Assembly: GCA_017861415.1 (NCBI GenBank)
Contig: JAGFXS010000029.1
Coordinates: 1-11,151, forward strand
Direction: 5' to 3'
From: Bacillota bacterium
Lineage (GTDB): Bacteria > Bacillota > Clostridia > Oscillospirales > Oscillospiraceae
DNA: 11,151 nt
Shown here: positions 1 through 6,729 of the stretch, piece after piece
Layout of the letters: every line of letters begins with the position of its first letter
Numbering within the stretch: the stretch's first letter is position 1
The notes under the pieces: generated by a model
Seen by the model: only the letters and a program-made list of their open reading frames with translations
Told to the model about the DNA's origin: nothing
Database searches by the model: none
Translations under genes and position numbers: made by a program

Positions 1-1026
1 GAGAAGCAGGCCCTGTCCAAGGAAGCCATCCCCGCCCTCACCCTGGAAAACCTCTCTCGGGTCATTGAGCTGTGGACCAAAATTCCCGCCAGCCAGATCC
101 AGGAGCAGGAGTACGAGCGCCTGGCCCATCTGGAAGCGCGTCTCCGGGAGCACATTATCGGCCAAGATGAGGCCATTGCCGCCGTCTCCTCCGCCATCCG
201 GCGGAACCGGGTGGGCGTCGCCTCTAAGCGCAAGCCTGTATCCTTCATCTTTGTTGGCTCAACCGGCGTTGGCAAGACCGAGCTGGTGAAGCGTCTGGCC
301 TCTGACCTTTTTAACTCCCCGGAATCCCTTATCCGGTTGGATATGTCTGAGTTCATGGAGAAACACTCCGTTTCCCGGATCATAGGCTCTCCACCGGGCT
401 ATGTGGGCTATGACGAGGCTGGCCAGCTGACAGAGAAAATCCGTAGAAAGCCTTATTCCGTCATCCTCTTTGACGAATTAGAAAAGGCCCACCCCGATGT
501 TCTCAACGTCTTGTTGCAGATTTTGGACGACGGCCACATTACCGACGCCCAAGGTCGGACCATTAATTTTGAGAATACTGTTATCGTCATGACCTCCAAC
601 GCCGGCAGTGACCGCAGCACCGGCGCCTTGGGCTTTGGCCGCAGCGCCAACGAGCAGGGCAAGGCCCGGGTCATGAAGGCGCTAAGTGACTTCCTCCGTC
701 CTGAGTTTATTAACCGGGTGGATGAGGTGATCTACTTCAATCAGCTCACCGAGGAGCATTTCCGCTCCATCGCTCTCATCATGCTGAAGGAACTGCAGGA
801 CGCGCTGGCAGATAAGAATCTCACCTTCACCTGGGACGACAGCGTGTTGGATCATCTGGTGAAGCATTCCTTTTCCGCCGCCTACGGCGCGCGGAACCTG
901 CGTCGCTATATCCAGAAGCATCTGGAAGACCCTATTGCCACACGGATTATTGAAAGCTACCTGAACCCAGTGAAGCAAATGAAGGCCACTGTGGTTGAAG
1001 ACGCGATCCAGGTGATAGCCCTTTAA
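1..1026 (+). CDS. clpC: ATP-dependent Clp protease ATP-binding subunit, ClpC type (5' end missing)
   Basis: This is the C-terminal 341 residues of an Hsp100/Clp AAA+ unfoldase. Reading frame 1 is open from the first base, so the N-terminal domain and the first ATPase domain lie beyond the left edge. Visible residues (numbered from the edge): second-domain Walker A GSTGVGKT at 86-93, pore-loop region SPPGYVGYDE, Walker B ILFDE ending at D158/E159, sensor 1 Asn200 in MTSNAG, arginine finger R239 in RPEFINR, and sensor 2 R298 in GARNLRR. A tripeptide LGF at 210-212 sits where ClpC/ClpA proteins carry their ClpP-docking loop (VGF/IGL). ClpB lacks this loop, so a ClpP-partnered unfoldase is inferred. 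Such proteins unfold substrates in the cytoplasm and feed them to ClpP. The gene ends just before a strong terminator. The symbol rests on family resemblance and could equally be given as clpA-like. Confidence 0.9.
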   Translation, partial: EKQALSKEAIPALTLENLSRVIELWTKIPASQIQEQEYERLAHLEARLREHIIGQDEAIAAVSSAIRRNRVGVASKRKPVSFIFVGSTGVGKTELVKRLASDLFNSPESLIRLDMSEFMEKHSVSRIIGSPPGYVGYDEAGQLTEKIRRKPYSVILFDELEKAHPDVLNVLLQILDDGHITDAQGRTINFENTVIVMTSNAGSDRSTGALGFGRSANEQGKARVMKALSDFLRPEFINRVDEVIYFNQLTEEHFRSIALIMLKELQDALADKNLTFTWDDSVLDHLVKHSFSAAYGARNLRRYIQKHLEDPIATRIIESYLNPVKQMKATVVEDAIQVIAL

Positions 1027-1040
1027 AATGAAATATATTA

Positions 1041-1080
1041 AACCCCGGGGCGCAAGCAAGTTTGCTTGCGCCCCGGGGTT
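1041..1080. terminator. Bidirectional terminator between convergent clpC and degV
   Basis: This is a 19-bp perfect stem (1041-1059 with 1062-1080) separated by only two bases, so the real RNA loop must open the innermost pairs. It starts AACCCCGGGG, ends CCCCGGGGTT, and continues into TTT on the plus strand. Read on the minus strand it is followed by TTTAATATATTT. It lies 14 bases after the clpC stop and just beyond the degV stop, so it probably ends both transcripts. Confidence 0.93.
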
Positions 1081-1087
1081 TTTGTCA

Positions 1088-1960
1088 TTATCGTCCTTTA
1101 GCCAGGAAAAACAGGGCTATGGTGCCCGGCCCACTGTGTGCTCCGATGACAGGGCCTATATAGTTGATGACAACTTCTTTCACCGAAAGCGACTCTCGAA
1201 TCATATCGGCCAAAAGCTCCGCATCCTCCAAAGCGTCCCCGTGGCTGATGAAGACCGTTTGCTCCGCAAAATCAACCCCATTGGCGCTCATCTCCTCCAG
1301 CAGCTTTTTGATGGACTGCCTTCTCCCTCTCACCTTCCCCACGGAAATGAGATGTCCTTCATTATCCACGTGAAGGATGGGTTTGATGTTCAGGGTGCTA
1401 CCCAAAAGGGCCGCCGCCGCAGAGATTCGTCCGCCCCGCTTCAAGTGATTCAAATCATCCACCGTGAACCAGTGGGCGATGCTGAGCTTAATTCCCTCCA
1501 CGTAGTCACGCAGTTCCTGGATTGTCATTCCCTTTCGTTTCTCCTGAACTGCCAGGTAGACCAGGAGCCCTTGTCCCATAGAGGCCGACAGAGTATCCAC
1601 CGCCAGAATAGTCGCCTCCGGATACTCACTGCGCATATCCTCTGCCGCCAGTGTGCCAGACTGGTAAGTGGCGGACAGGCCCGAGGAAAAACCTAAGTAG
1701 AGAATGTCTTTCCCCTCTTGGAGCGGACCTCTCATAGCACTACAGAACTCATCCACATTTACTGCGGAGGTGCTTCCCTGCTTCCCTGCGCGAAGCTTAC
1801 TGTAAAATTCCTGGAAAGCAATCTCTCGGCCATCCAGGTAATTGCGATAACTGTTCCCATCTATCATCACTGTGAGGGGGGCAACAACAACTCCCAGCTC
1901 ATCAGCCATCTCCTGAGATAGATCGCAGGACGAATCCGTTAAAATTACATAGTCTCTCAT
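1088..1960 (-). CDS. DegV family fatty-acid-binding protein (FakB-like)
   Basis: This 290-residue protein has the full length and motifs of the DegV/FakB family. Members bind one fatty acid in a cytoplasmic pocket, and in several Firmicutes they present it to the kinase FakA, which makes acyl-phosphate for phospholipid synthesis. Visible features are the opening TDSSCDLS (8-15), GSTSA (62-66), FSSGLSATY (91-99), HLKRGGRIS (172-180) and the C-terminal GPVIGAHSGPG (269-279). These hold the Thr, Ser, Arg and His positions that line the head-group site in the family. The start is fixed by AGGAGG at 1969-1974, 8 bases upstream. No fakA gene is in view, and the fatty acid bound cannot be read from sequence. 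It lies 59 bases after the PAQR gene on the same strand, so co-transcription is possible. Confidence 0.93.
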   Translation of the reverse strand: MRDYVILTDSSCDLSQEMADELGVVVAPLTVMIDGNSYRNYLDGREIAFQEFYSKLRAGKQGSTSAVNVDEFCSAMRGPLQEGKDILYLGFSSGLSATYQSGTLAAEDMRSEYPEATILAVDTLSASMGQGLLVYLAVQEKRKGMTIQELRDYVEGIKLSIAHWFTVDDLNHLKRGGRISAAAALLGSTLNIKPILHVDNEGHLISVGKVRGRRQSIKKLLEEMSANGVDFAEQTVFISHGDALEDAELLADMIRESLSVKEVVINYIGPVIGAHSGPGTIALFFLAKGR

Positions 1961-2019
1961 CTCTATTTCCTCCTATGTGGGGGCCTTAGCCTAACGTGCA
2001 ACTCCCCAAATTTCTTATA

Positions 2020-2691
2020 TCAGATTGCGTAACAGAAATATTGATAGATCATACAAAAGTGAAGGGTGCTTCCTGCCAGCACAAAAATATGCCAGACAAA
2101 ATGCATATAATTGGATTCTTTTTTCCGATAAAACCATACCCCCAGGGTATAGGCCACACCTCCCAATAAGAGAAATAAGATTCCCTTTGCCGATACCATA
2201 TCATAAATGGGCCGAATGGTGAATACCGCAAGCCAGCCCATTGCCACATAGAGCACAAGAGAAAAGCGCTTAAATCGGTGAAGGTTTACTGCATTCAGTG
2301 TGACGCCCAGCACAGCGCAGAAGGCTATGACACCAAATACTACCCAGCCAAAGGCACCACCGATTCCAACCAGAGCAATGGGGATATATGTCCCGAGGAT
2401 TAGCAAAAATATGGAGCAGTGATCCAACACCTGAAACACCCGCTTCCCCCTCGGCAGAGTCAGCGCATGGTACAGACAAGATATGGTGTAAAGGAGGATC
2501 ATGCTGGCTCCGTAGAGTGCGGCACTCACAACGGCTATGGGGCTGCCATACAACGCCGACCGCACCAGAAGCAGCACCGTTCCAGCAATGGCCAGCAGGG
2601 CACCTAAACCGTGGGAAATGGCATTTGCTATTTCTTCTCCCAACCCCTGCTTTCGAACCTGCAGGATTCCTTCGCCGCCTATTCCACTCAT
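2020..2691 (-). CDS. Hemolysin III / PAQR family membrane protein
   Basis: This 223-residue integral membrane protein has about seven hydrophobic segments and the PAQR/hemolysin III signature. Visible are S71 and H75 (SCLYH) at the end of TM2, D90-H91 at the start of TM3, and HxxxH (H197 and H201) before the last helix; these are the proposed metal-ligand positions in the superfamily. The N-terminal GEEIANAISHGLG block is also typical. The role of bacterial members is unsettled: membrane-lipid homeostasis has been proposed, and the 'hemolysin' name comes from one early report. The open frame extends upstream to a TTG at 2712, but ATG at 2691 is chosen because AAGGAG (2702-2707) sits 10 bases ahead of it. 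A good housekeeping-type promoter lies further upstream. Confidence 0.9.
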   Translation of the reverse strand: MSGIGGEGILQVRKQGLGEEIANAISHGLGALLAIAGTVLLLVRSALYGSPIAVVSAALYGASMILLYTISCLYHALTLPRGKRVFQVLDHCSIFLLILGTYIPIALVGIGGAFGWVVFGVIAFCAVLGVTLNAVNLHRFKRFSLVLYVAMGWLAVFTIRPIYDMVSAKGILFLLLGGVAYTLGVWFYRKKESNYMHFVWHIFVLAGSTLHFCMIYQYFCYAI

Positions 2692-2713
2692 TCTTGTCAC
2701 ACTCCTTAACAAC

Positions 2714-2726
2714 TTTCGAAGGTTAA
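2714..2726 (-). promoter_or_regulatory. 13-base motif TTAACCTTCGAAA, copy 1, in the PAQR leader
   Basis: Read on the minus strand this is TTAACCTTCGAAA, ending 6 bases before the AAGGAG of the PAQR gene. The identical 13-mer occurs at 3507-3519 in the same position relative to the dehydrogenase gene on the opposite strand. It contains the palindrome TTCGAA, and its CCTT could pair with the ribosome-binding AAGG. A function as an operator or leader element is inferred only. Confidence 0.4.
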
Positions 2727-2752
2727 ATCTTTATCATGTAATCTTGTGTATT

Positions 2753-2781
2753 AGGATATCACATCTTTCCAGACGCGTCAA
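2753..2781 (-). promoter_or_regulatory. Probable sigma-A promoter for the PAQR (and degV) genes
   Basis: On the minus strand, TTGACG (2781-2776) and TATCCT (2758-2753) are 17 bases apart, with a TG one base upstream of the -10 (extended -10). The start of transcription would fall near 2746, about 55 bases upstream of the ATG. Confidence 0.65.
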
Positions 2782-2828
2782 TAGATAATTGTGTCGCTTT
2801 TACACTGTTTTGTTCTCCAAGTCTATTC

Positions 2829-2857
2829 TTGCCAGAAAGTAAAAAGCATGTTATAAT
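2829..2857 (+). promoter_or_regulatory. Probable sigma-A promoter for the DUF1836 gene
   Basis: TTGCCA (2829-2834) and a perfect TATAAT (2852-2857) are 17 bases apart, with TG at 2849-2850 forming an extended -10. Transcription would begin near 2864, before the ribosome binding site at 2880-2886. Confidence 0.75.
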
Positions 2858-2893
2858 GCTTAATATTATATAATGCGACAAGGGGACTACGCC

Positions 2894-3475
2894 ATGTATC
2901 TTGATCAACAGAAAATTGTGACAGAGCTTTCTCGTTGGAAACAAACCATGCGGGACTTCTCCCTCCCAACCTGGGATGAGCTTCCTTCTATTCCCCTTTA
3001 TATGGATCAGGTTGTAATTTTTTTGGGCTACCGACTGGAGCCGCATCTTGAGGATAAGCCCCTCTCCGCCAGCACTATCAATAATTACGTCCGTACCCGG
3101 ATGATGCCCCCTCCCGTGAAGAAAAAATATTTCCGTCTACACCTAGCATATCTCATTATGATTTGCACCTTGCGGGACGGGCTGAGCATGCATTCCATCC
3201 AGCGAATGCTGCCTCTGGGCATTTCCGAGGCCAGCTTCCGAGATATCTACAATGAATATGTCTCTCAGTACAGGAACGTTTCCCTGACCTTTATGGAGCA
3301 ACTCTCCCCCCTCATTGGTGATCCGGAAATGGATGTGCCCAACTATCAGCGGGAACAGGATATCGACTCCCTCATCGCTACCACAGCCTCCGTGGCGATT
3401 CTCTCCAAGCTGCTGACAGATCAGCTCATAGCCCTGCGCCACAGTGAAACGGAGCCCGAGCAGACAAAGGATTGA
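2894..3475 (+). CDS. DUF1836 domain protein, probable DNA-binding regulator
   Basis: This 193-residue protein matches what is known of the DUF1836 family, found mainly in Firmicutes. The domain spans roughly residues 20-125. It includes LPSIPLYMDQVVIFL, then STINNYVRTRMMPPPVKKKY, then HLAYLIMICTLRD. The order (short helix, 'tool-box' turn, INNYV helix, PPP-basic stretch) resembles a MerR-like winged helix-turn-helix, so DNA binding is likely but inferred. The C-terminal part carries no motif I recognise. An ATG at 2873 is in frame but has no ribosome binding site and would lie almost at the transcript start. ATG 2894 has AAGGGGA 7 bases upstream and is preferred. The gene is divergent from the PAQR gene and 56 bases ahead of the dehydrogenase, with no terminator between. 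Confidence 0.82.
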   Translation: MYLDQQKIVTELSRWKQTMRDFSLPTWDELPSIPLYMDQVVIFLGYRLEPHLEDKPLSASTINNYVRTRMMPPPVKKKYFRLHLAYLIMICTLRDGLSMHSIQRMLPLGISEASFRDIYNEYVSQYRNVSLTFMEQLSPLIGDPEMDVPNYQREQDIDSLIATTASVAILSKLLTDQLIALRHSETEPEQTKD

Positions 3476-3506
3476 CGGCCCAGATGTTTTTCGGTAGACC
3501 ATACTG

Positions 3507-3519
3507 TTAACCTTCGAAA
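3507..3519 (+). promoter_or_regulatory. 13-base motif TTAACCTTCGAAA, copy 2, ahead of the dehydrogenase
   Basis: This is an exact copy, in the opposite orientation, of the 13-mer at 2714-2726. It runs directly into the AAAAGGAG ribosome binding site (3517-3524). CCTT at 3511-3514 can pair with AAGG at 3519-3522 across a CGAA loop, which would cover the ribosome binding site. A regulatory role is inferred. Confidence 0.4.
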
Positions 3520-3531
3520 AGGAGCTATTAT

Positions 3532-4494
3532 ATGAGAAAGATTGTTGTGTTGGACGGTTATGTGGCAAATCCCGGTGATTTGAGCTGGGGCCCTCTGGAG
3601 AGTTTGGGGGAGCTTATTGTTTACGACCGTTCCGCGCCTGAAGAAGTGGCCGCCCGCATTGGCGATGCTGAAATCGTACTCACTAATAAAGTAGATATCA
3701 CGGCGGAAATCATGGATGTCTGCCCCTCTCTGAGATTCATCGGCGAGATGGCTACCGGCTATAATAATATTGATGTGGTTGCGGCAAAGGCCCGAGGAAT
3801 TCTTGTGACCAACATTCCCGCCTACAGCACTGCCTCTGTTGCCCAAATGGTCTTCGCCTTCCTGTTGGAGATTGCCCAGCAAATTGTCCCACACAGCAAT
3901 GCGGTTCATACCGGCCGATGGACCAACTGCGAGGACTTTTGCTTTCGGGACTATCCCCTTTTTGAGCTGGAGGGAAAAACTCTTGGTATCATCGGCTATG
4001 GCGCCATCGGCAAACGGGTGGCAAAGATTGCCGTGGCCTTAGGTATGAAGGTGTTGGCGTACAGCCGAACCTACCGCCCCGAGCTCTCAATCGAGGACGT
4101 TAAGATCGTCACTCTGGATGAGCTGCTGGCATACTCTCAGGTAATTACCCTGCATTTTCCACAGAATGACGACAGCATTAACTTTATTAACCAGGAAACC
4201 ATTGCCCAGATGCAGGATGGTGTCATCCTCATCAACACCGCCCGTGGCGGCTGCGTGGTGGAGCGGGATCTGCGGGAAGCTTTGGAGTCCGGCAAAATCT
4301 CCTGGTATGCAGCGGATGTCCTTTCCACCGAGCCACCCACTGAGGACAATCCCCTCTTAGGCGCCCCCAATTCACTGATTACCCCCCACATCGCCTGGAT
4401 GACCATGGAAGCCCGGACGAGACTGCTGCAGGTGGCCTACGAGAATGTAAAGGCTTATATTGAGGGCAGCCCGGTTCATGTGGTAAACCCATAA
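3532..4494 (+). CDS. D-2-hydroxyacid dehydrogenase, NAD(P)-dependent
   Basis: This is a full-length 320-residue member of the D-isomer-specific 2-hydroxyacid dehydrogenase family, which reversibly reduces 2-oxo acids to D-2-hydroxy acids in the cytoplasm. The Rossmann motif is GIIGYGAIG (152-160, Gly155/157/160). The catalytic triad is complete: R238 (NTARGG), E267 (STEPP) and H286 (TPHIAW). At the end of the second strand of the nucleotide fold the sequence is YSRT (177-180). There is a Ser-Arg where NAD-specific members usually have Asp, so NADP(H) use is plausible. The closest feel is the glycerate dehydrogenase/hydroxypyruvate reductase group (HprA-like). An aromatic 2-oxo acid substrate is possible but not shown. 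The start is set by AAAAGGAG 7 bases upstream. It probably shares a transcript with the DUF1836 gene. Confidence 0.92.
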   Translation: MRKIVVLDGYVANPGDLSWGPLESLGELIVYDRSAPEEVAARIGDAEIVLTNKVDITAEIMDVCPSLRFIGEMATGYNNIDVVAAKARGILVTNIPAYSTASVAQMVFAFLLEIAQQIVPHSNAVHTGRWTNCEDFCFRDYPLFELEGKTLGIIGYGAIGKRVAKIAVALGMKVLAYSRTYRPELSIEDVKIVTLDELLAYSQVITLHFPQNDDSINFINQETIAQMQDGVILINTARGGCVVERDLREALESGKISWYAADVLSTEPPTEDNPLLGAPNSLITPHIAWMTMEARTRLLQVAYENVKAYIEGSPVHVVNP

Positions 4495-4510
4495 AATCAT
4501 GCCAGCACCC

Positions 4511-4539
4511 TTGACTTCCCCCAGCTCTTATGCTATATT
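4511..4539 (+). promoter_or_regulatory. Strong sigma-A promoter for the T-box/paaK operon
   Basis: TTGACT (4511-4516) and TATATT (4534-4539) are separated by 17 bases, with TG at 4531-4532 (extended -10). Transcription should start near 4546, just ahead of T-box Stem I. Confidence 0.85.
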
Positions 4540-4545
4540 TTCTAA

Positions 4546-4840
4546 CAAGTTCATAAAGATAAAGGTGTTGACCGGGAACCAGTAACCATGTAAAGTCCCC
4601 TCCAGAGAGCTGCCGGATGGTGTGAGGCAGCGGGGATAGCTTGGTGAATTCCTCCCGCGAGCTGTGCGCTGAAGGCCTCTTGAGGCTGGTAGGATGCACC
4701 GGTTGTGCCCGTCATCGCACTAGGGTATCGCCCTCGGGCCGTACCCAACAAGGCCCTTGTCGCGAGGCAAGGGTAAACTGAGGTGGTACCGCGGATCTGT
4801 CATCCGTCCTCTGTATAACGCAGAGGACGGATGTTTTTTC
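4546..4840 (+). promoter_or_regulatory. T-box riboswitch leader controlling paaK-ACT
   Basis: All main T-box parts are visible. Stem I has AGTA (4581-4584) opposite GAA (4646-4648), flanked by helix ACCA/TGGT above and CGGGA (4573-4577)/TCCCG (4653-4657) below. Its apical part carries AGAGAG and GGATGGTGTGAGG. The T-box sequence AGGTGGTACCGCGG is at 4781-4794. The antiterminator forms as GAGG/CCTC plus GCGGAT/ATCCGT around the bulge TGGTACC, and competes with the terminator at 4801-4839. T-boxes bind a specific tRNA and allow read-through when it is uncharged, so paaK-ACT should be induced by lack of one amino acid. After GAA the sequence is TTCC. The usual register gives UCC (Ser), and one base earlier gives UUC (Phe). 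The base after UGG in the bulge is U, which pairs with an A73 discriminator. That suits tRNA-Phe rather than the typical G73 of tRNA-Ser. Confidence 0.95.
4801..4839 (+). terminator. T-box attenuator terminator
   Basis: This is a perfect 13-bp stem (4801-4813 with 4821-4833) with a 7-base loop TATAACG and six T residues (4834-4839). Its 5' arm overlaps the 3' strand of the antiterminator, as expected for tRNA-controlled attenuation. Confidence 0.95.
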
Positions 4841-4915
4841 ATATGCCGTCCTTCTGTAAAGCTCAATCCCTTTTCAGCCAATTTTGAGTCTCAGCAATTG
4901 AAAGGAAGGATAACC

Positions 4916-6220
4916 ATGGCAATGTATCAGCCCAACATCGAAACCATGCCCCGTGAAGCCCTCGAGCAGCTCCAGAGCCAGCGCCTGCGCTGGCAGGTGC
5001 GCCGCATGTATGAGCGTGTAGCTCCTTTTCGCGCTCGTATGGAGGAGCGGGGTCTGACCCCTGACGACATTCGCGGCATCTGTGACCTCCACCGCCTCCC
5101 CTTCTCCTACAAGAAAGATCTCCGGGATCATTATCCATACGGACTCTTCGCTGAACCCATGGAGAATATCAAGCGAGTGCACGCCTCCTCCGGCACCACG
5201 GGTAAGCAGATTGTGGTGGGTTACACCCAGGGAGATCTGGCCCGCTGGGCAGACTGCGTCTCTCGCAGTATGGCTGTGGCTGATATTACCGAGCGCTCTT
5301 TTGTCCAGAACGCCTTCGGGTACGGCTTCTTCACCGGAGGTTTCGGTATCCACAGCGCCGCCGAATGTCTGGGAGCCACCATTATCCCCATTTCAGCGGG
5401 CAACACCCCGCGTCAGCTGCAAACCATGATCGATTTCGGCGCCACCCACATCACCTGCACGCCCTCCTACGCCATGTTCTTGGCGGAGACCATTGAGGAG
5501 CAGGGTCTCCTACCCCAGCTGAAGTTGCAGGCCGGCATTTTCGGAGCAGAGCCTTGGAGCGAGAATATGCGCCGGACTATTCAGGAAAAACTACATATTA
5601 AGGCTTACGATATTTACGGCCTTTCAGAGATTATGGGGCCCGGTGTCTCCTATGAGTGCGAAGCGCAGAACGGCTTGCACATCTGTGAGGATCACTTCAT
5701 CGCTGAGATCATTGACCCAGAAACCGAGGAAGTGCTCCCCTACGGTTCTCCCGGAGAGCTGGTGTTCAGCACTCTCACCAAGGAGGGCTTCCCCGTCATC
5801 CGCTACCGCACCCGTGATATTTGCACCCTCAACGCAGAGCCCTGTGCCTGCGGCCGTACCCATATCCGCATGGGACGCCCCACCGGCCGCAGCGACGATA
5901 TGCTGATTATCCGCGGTGTCAACGTCTTCCCCTCCCAGATCGAGGAGGTGCTCCTGAAAGTGAGCGAAGGCACCATTACCCCCAACTATCAGATCATTGT
6001 AGACCGGGTGAACAACACCGACACCTTGGATGTCAACGTAGAGATGAGCGAACATCTTTTCTCCGACGACATCCGTTCCGTAGAGGCAGTGGAACGTAGA
6101 ATTTCCTCGGAACTCCGCTCCATTCTGGGCATCGGCGCTAAGATTCATCTGCAGAACCCCAAAACCATTGAGCGTAGCGAGGGCAAGGCCAAACGCATCA
6201 TTGACAACCGAAAGCTTTGA
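4916..6220 (+). CDS. paaK: Phenylacetate-CoA ligase (AMP-forming), PaaK-like
   Basis: This 434-residue adenylate-forming enzyme has the normal PaaK length. It would activate phenylacetate or a related aryl acid with ATP to the AMP-ester and then the CoA thioester. Motifs in order are the phosphate loop SSGTTGK (91-97), YDIYGLSE (231-238), the ribose-binding TRD (299-301), the hinge GRSDDML (324-330) followed by RGVNVFPSQIEE, and the C-terminal catalytic lysine region SEGKAKR (421-427, probably K424). A Cys pair in CACG (310-313) with further cysteines is typical of the family. The frame stays open upstream into the T-box, but ATG 4916 with AAAGGAAGGA just upstream is the clear start. In Clostridia and archaea such ligases often go with indolepyruvate:ferredoxin oxidoreductase, which makes or uses aryl-acetyl-CoA. 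No iorAB is in this window. The gene is controlled by the T-box and followed 14 bases later by the ACT protein. Confidence 0.9.
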   Translation: MAMYQPNIETMPREALEQLQSQRLRWQVRRMYERVAPFRARMEERGLTPDDIRGICDLHRLPFSYKKDLRDHYPYGLFAEPMENIKRVHASSGTTGKQIVVGYTQGDLARWADCVSRSMAVADITERSFVQNAFGYGFFTGGFGIHSAAECLGATIIPISAGNTPRQLQTMIDFGATHITCTPSYAMFLAETIEEQGLLPQLKLQAGIFGAEPWSENMRRTIQEKLHIKAYDIYGLSEIMGPGVSYECEAQNGLHICEDHFIAEIIDPETEEVLPYGSPGELVFSTLTKEGFPVIRYRTRDICTLNAEPCACGRTHIRMGRPTGRSDDMLIIRGVNVFPSQIEEVLLKVSEGTITPNYQIIVDRVNNTDTLDVNVEMSEHLFSDDIRSVEAVERRISSELRSILGIGAKIHLQNPKTIERSEGKAKRIIDNRKL

Positions 6221-6234
6221 AAGGAGGTATTTTC

Positions 6235-6666
6235 ATGTTAGTGCAGCAAATCTCTGTCTTTATTGAAAATCAGCCCGGTCGACTGGAGGAAGTGGCCCGC
6301 GTTTTAGGGCAAAGCGGGGTAGACATCACCGCCCTCTCCCTGGCGGACACCTCGGAGTTCGGTATTCTCCGCCTTATCGTAGATAATCCGGAATTGGCCC
6401 AGACAGCACTCCGCGAGGCGGGACTCGTTGTCAAGGTCACAGAGGTTCTGGCTGTTGCCATGGAGGATCAGCCCGGAGGGCTGGCTTCCATCCTCCATCA
6501 CATTACCCAGGCGAGCATCACCATTGAATACATGTATGCCTTTGTGGGGAAGCAGGACGGCAAGGCCGTGGTTGTCATGCGGGTCAGCGATTTGGCTGCT
6601 GCGTCAAAAGCGCTGGAGAAGGATGTAAGCGCCAAGGTCACCGCCCGGGATATTTATAATTTGTAA
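6235..6666 (+). CDS. Tandem ACT-domain amino-acid-binding protein
   Basis: This 143-residue protein consists almost wholly of two ACT domains. The first (about 3-66) opens QQISVFIENQPGRLEEVARVL, and the second (about 70-140) carries AVAMEDQPGGLASI. Each has the QPG(R/G)L ligand-loop signature that follows the first strand. ACT domains bind amino acids and act as regulatory sensors. Stand-alone tandem ACT proteins commonly accompany paaK and indolepyruvate oxidoreductase genes, so binding of an aromatic amino acid and modulation of the ligase are inferred. ATG 6235 has AAGGAGGT (6221-6228) 6 bases upstream. An in-frame TTG at 6217 overlapping the paaK stop is rejected because it precedes that site. 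Translational coupling with paaK is likely. Confidence 0.9.
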   Translation: MLVQQISVFIENQPGRLEEVARVLGQSGVDITALSLADTSEFGILRLIVDNPELAQTALREAGLVVKVTEVLAVAMEDQPGGLASILHHITQASITIEYMYAFVGKQDGKAVVVMRVSDLAAASKALEKDVSAKVTARDIYNL

Positions 6667-6682
6667 TCACACAACAAAAAAG

Positions 6683-6724
6683 AACCGCCCAGACGATCTC
6701 CTAAAGAGACCAGTCTGGGCGGTT
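6683..6724. terminator. Bidirectional terminator between the ACT gene and the ZIP gene
   Basis: This is a 12-bp perfect stem AACCGCCCAGAC (6683-6694) with GTCTGGGCGGTT (6713-6724), and a weaker TCTC/GAGA extension in the loop. On the minus strand it is followed by TCTTTTTTG, an excellent U-tract for the ZIP gene. On the plus strand the T-run is short (TTTTC including the stem end). Confidence 0.9.
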
Positions 6725-6729
6725 TTCAA

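Noticed and set aside
1028..1696. 222-residue plus-strand open frame opposite degV
   Set aside because: It begins inside the terminator region, lacks a ribosome binding site and family motifs, and is antisense to a well-supported DegV gene.
2651..2660. Third TTCGAA site inside the PAQR gene, near CCT
   Set aside because: It shares only the TTCGAA core and lies in coding sequence; it is not the full 13-base motif.
4757..4915. In-frame N-terminal extension of paaK
   Set aside because: This stretch is the T-box antiterminator and terminator. ATG 4916 has its own ribosome binding site and gives the normal family length.
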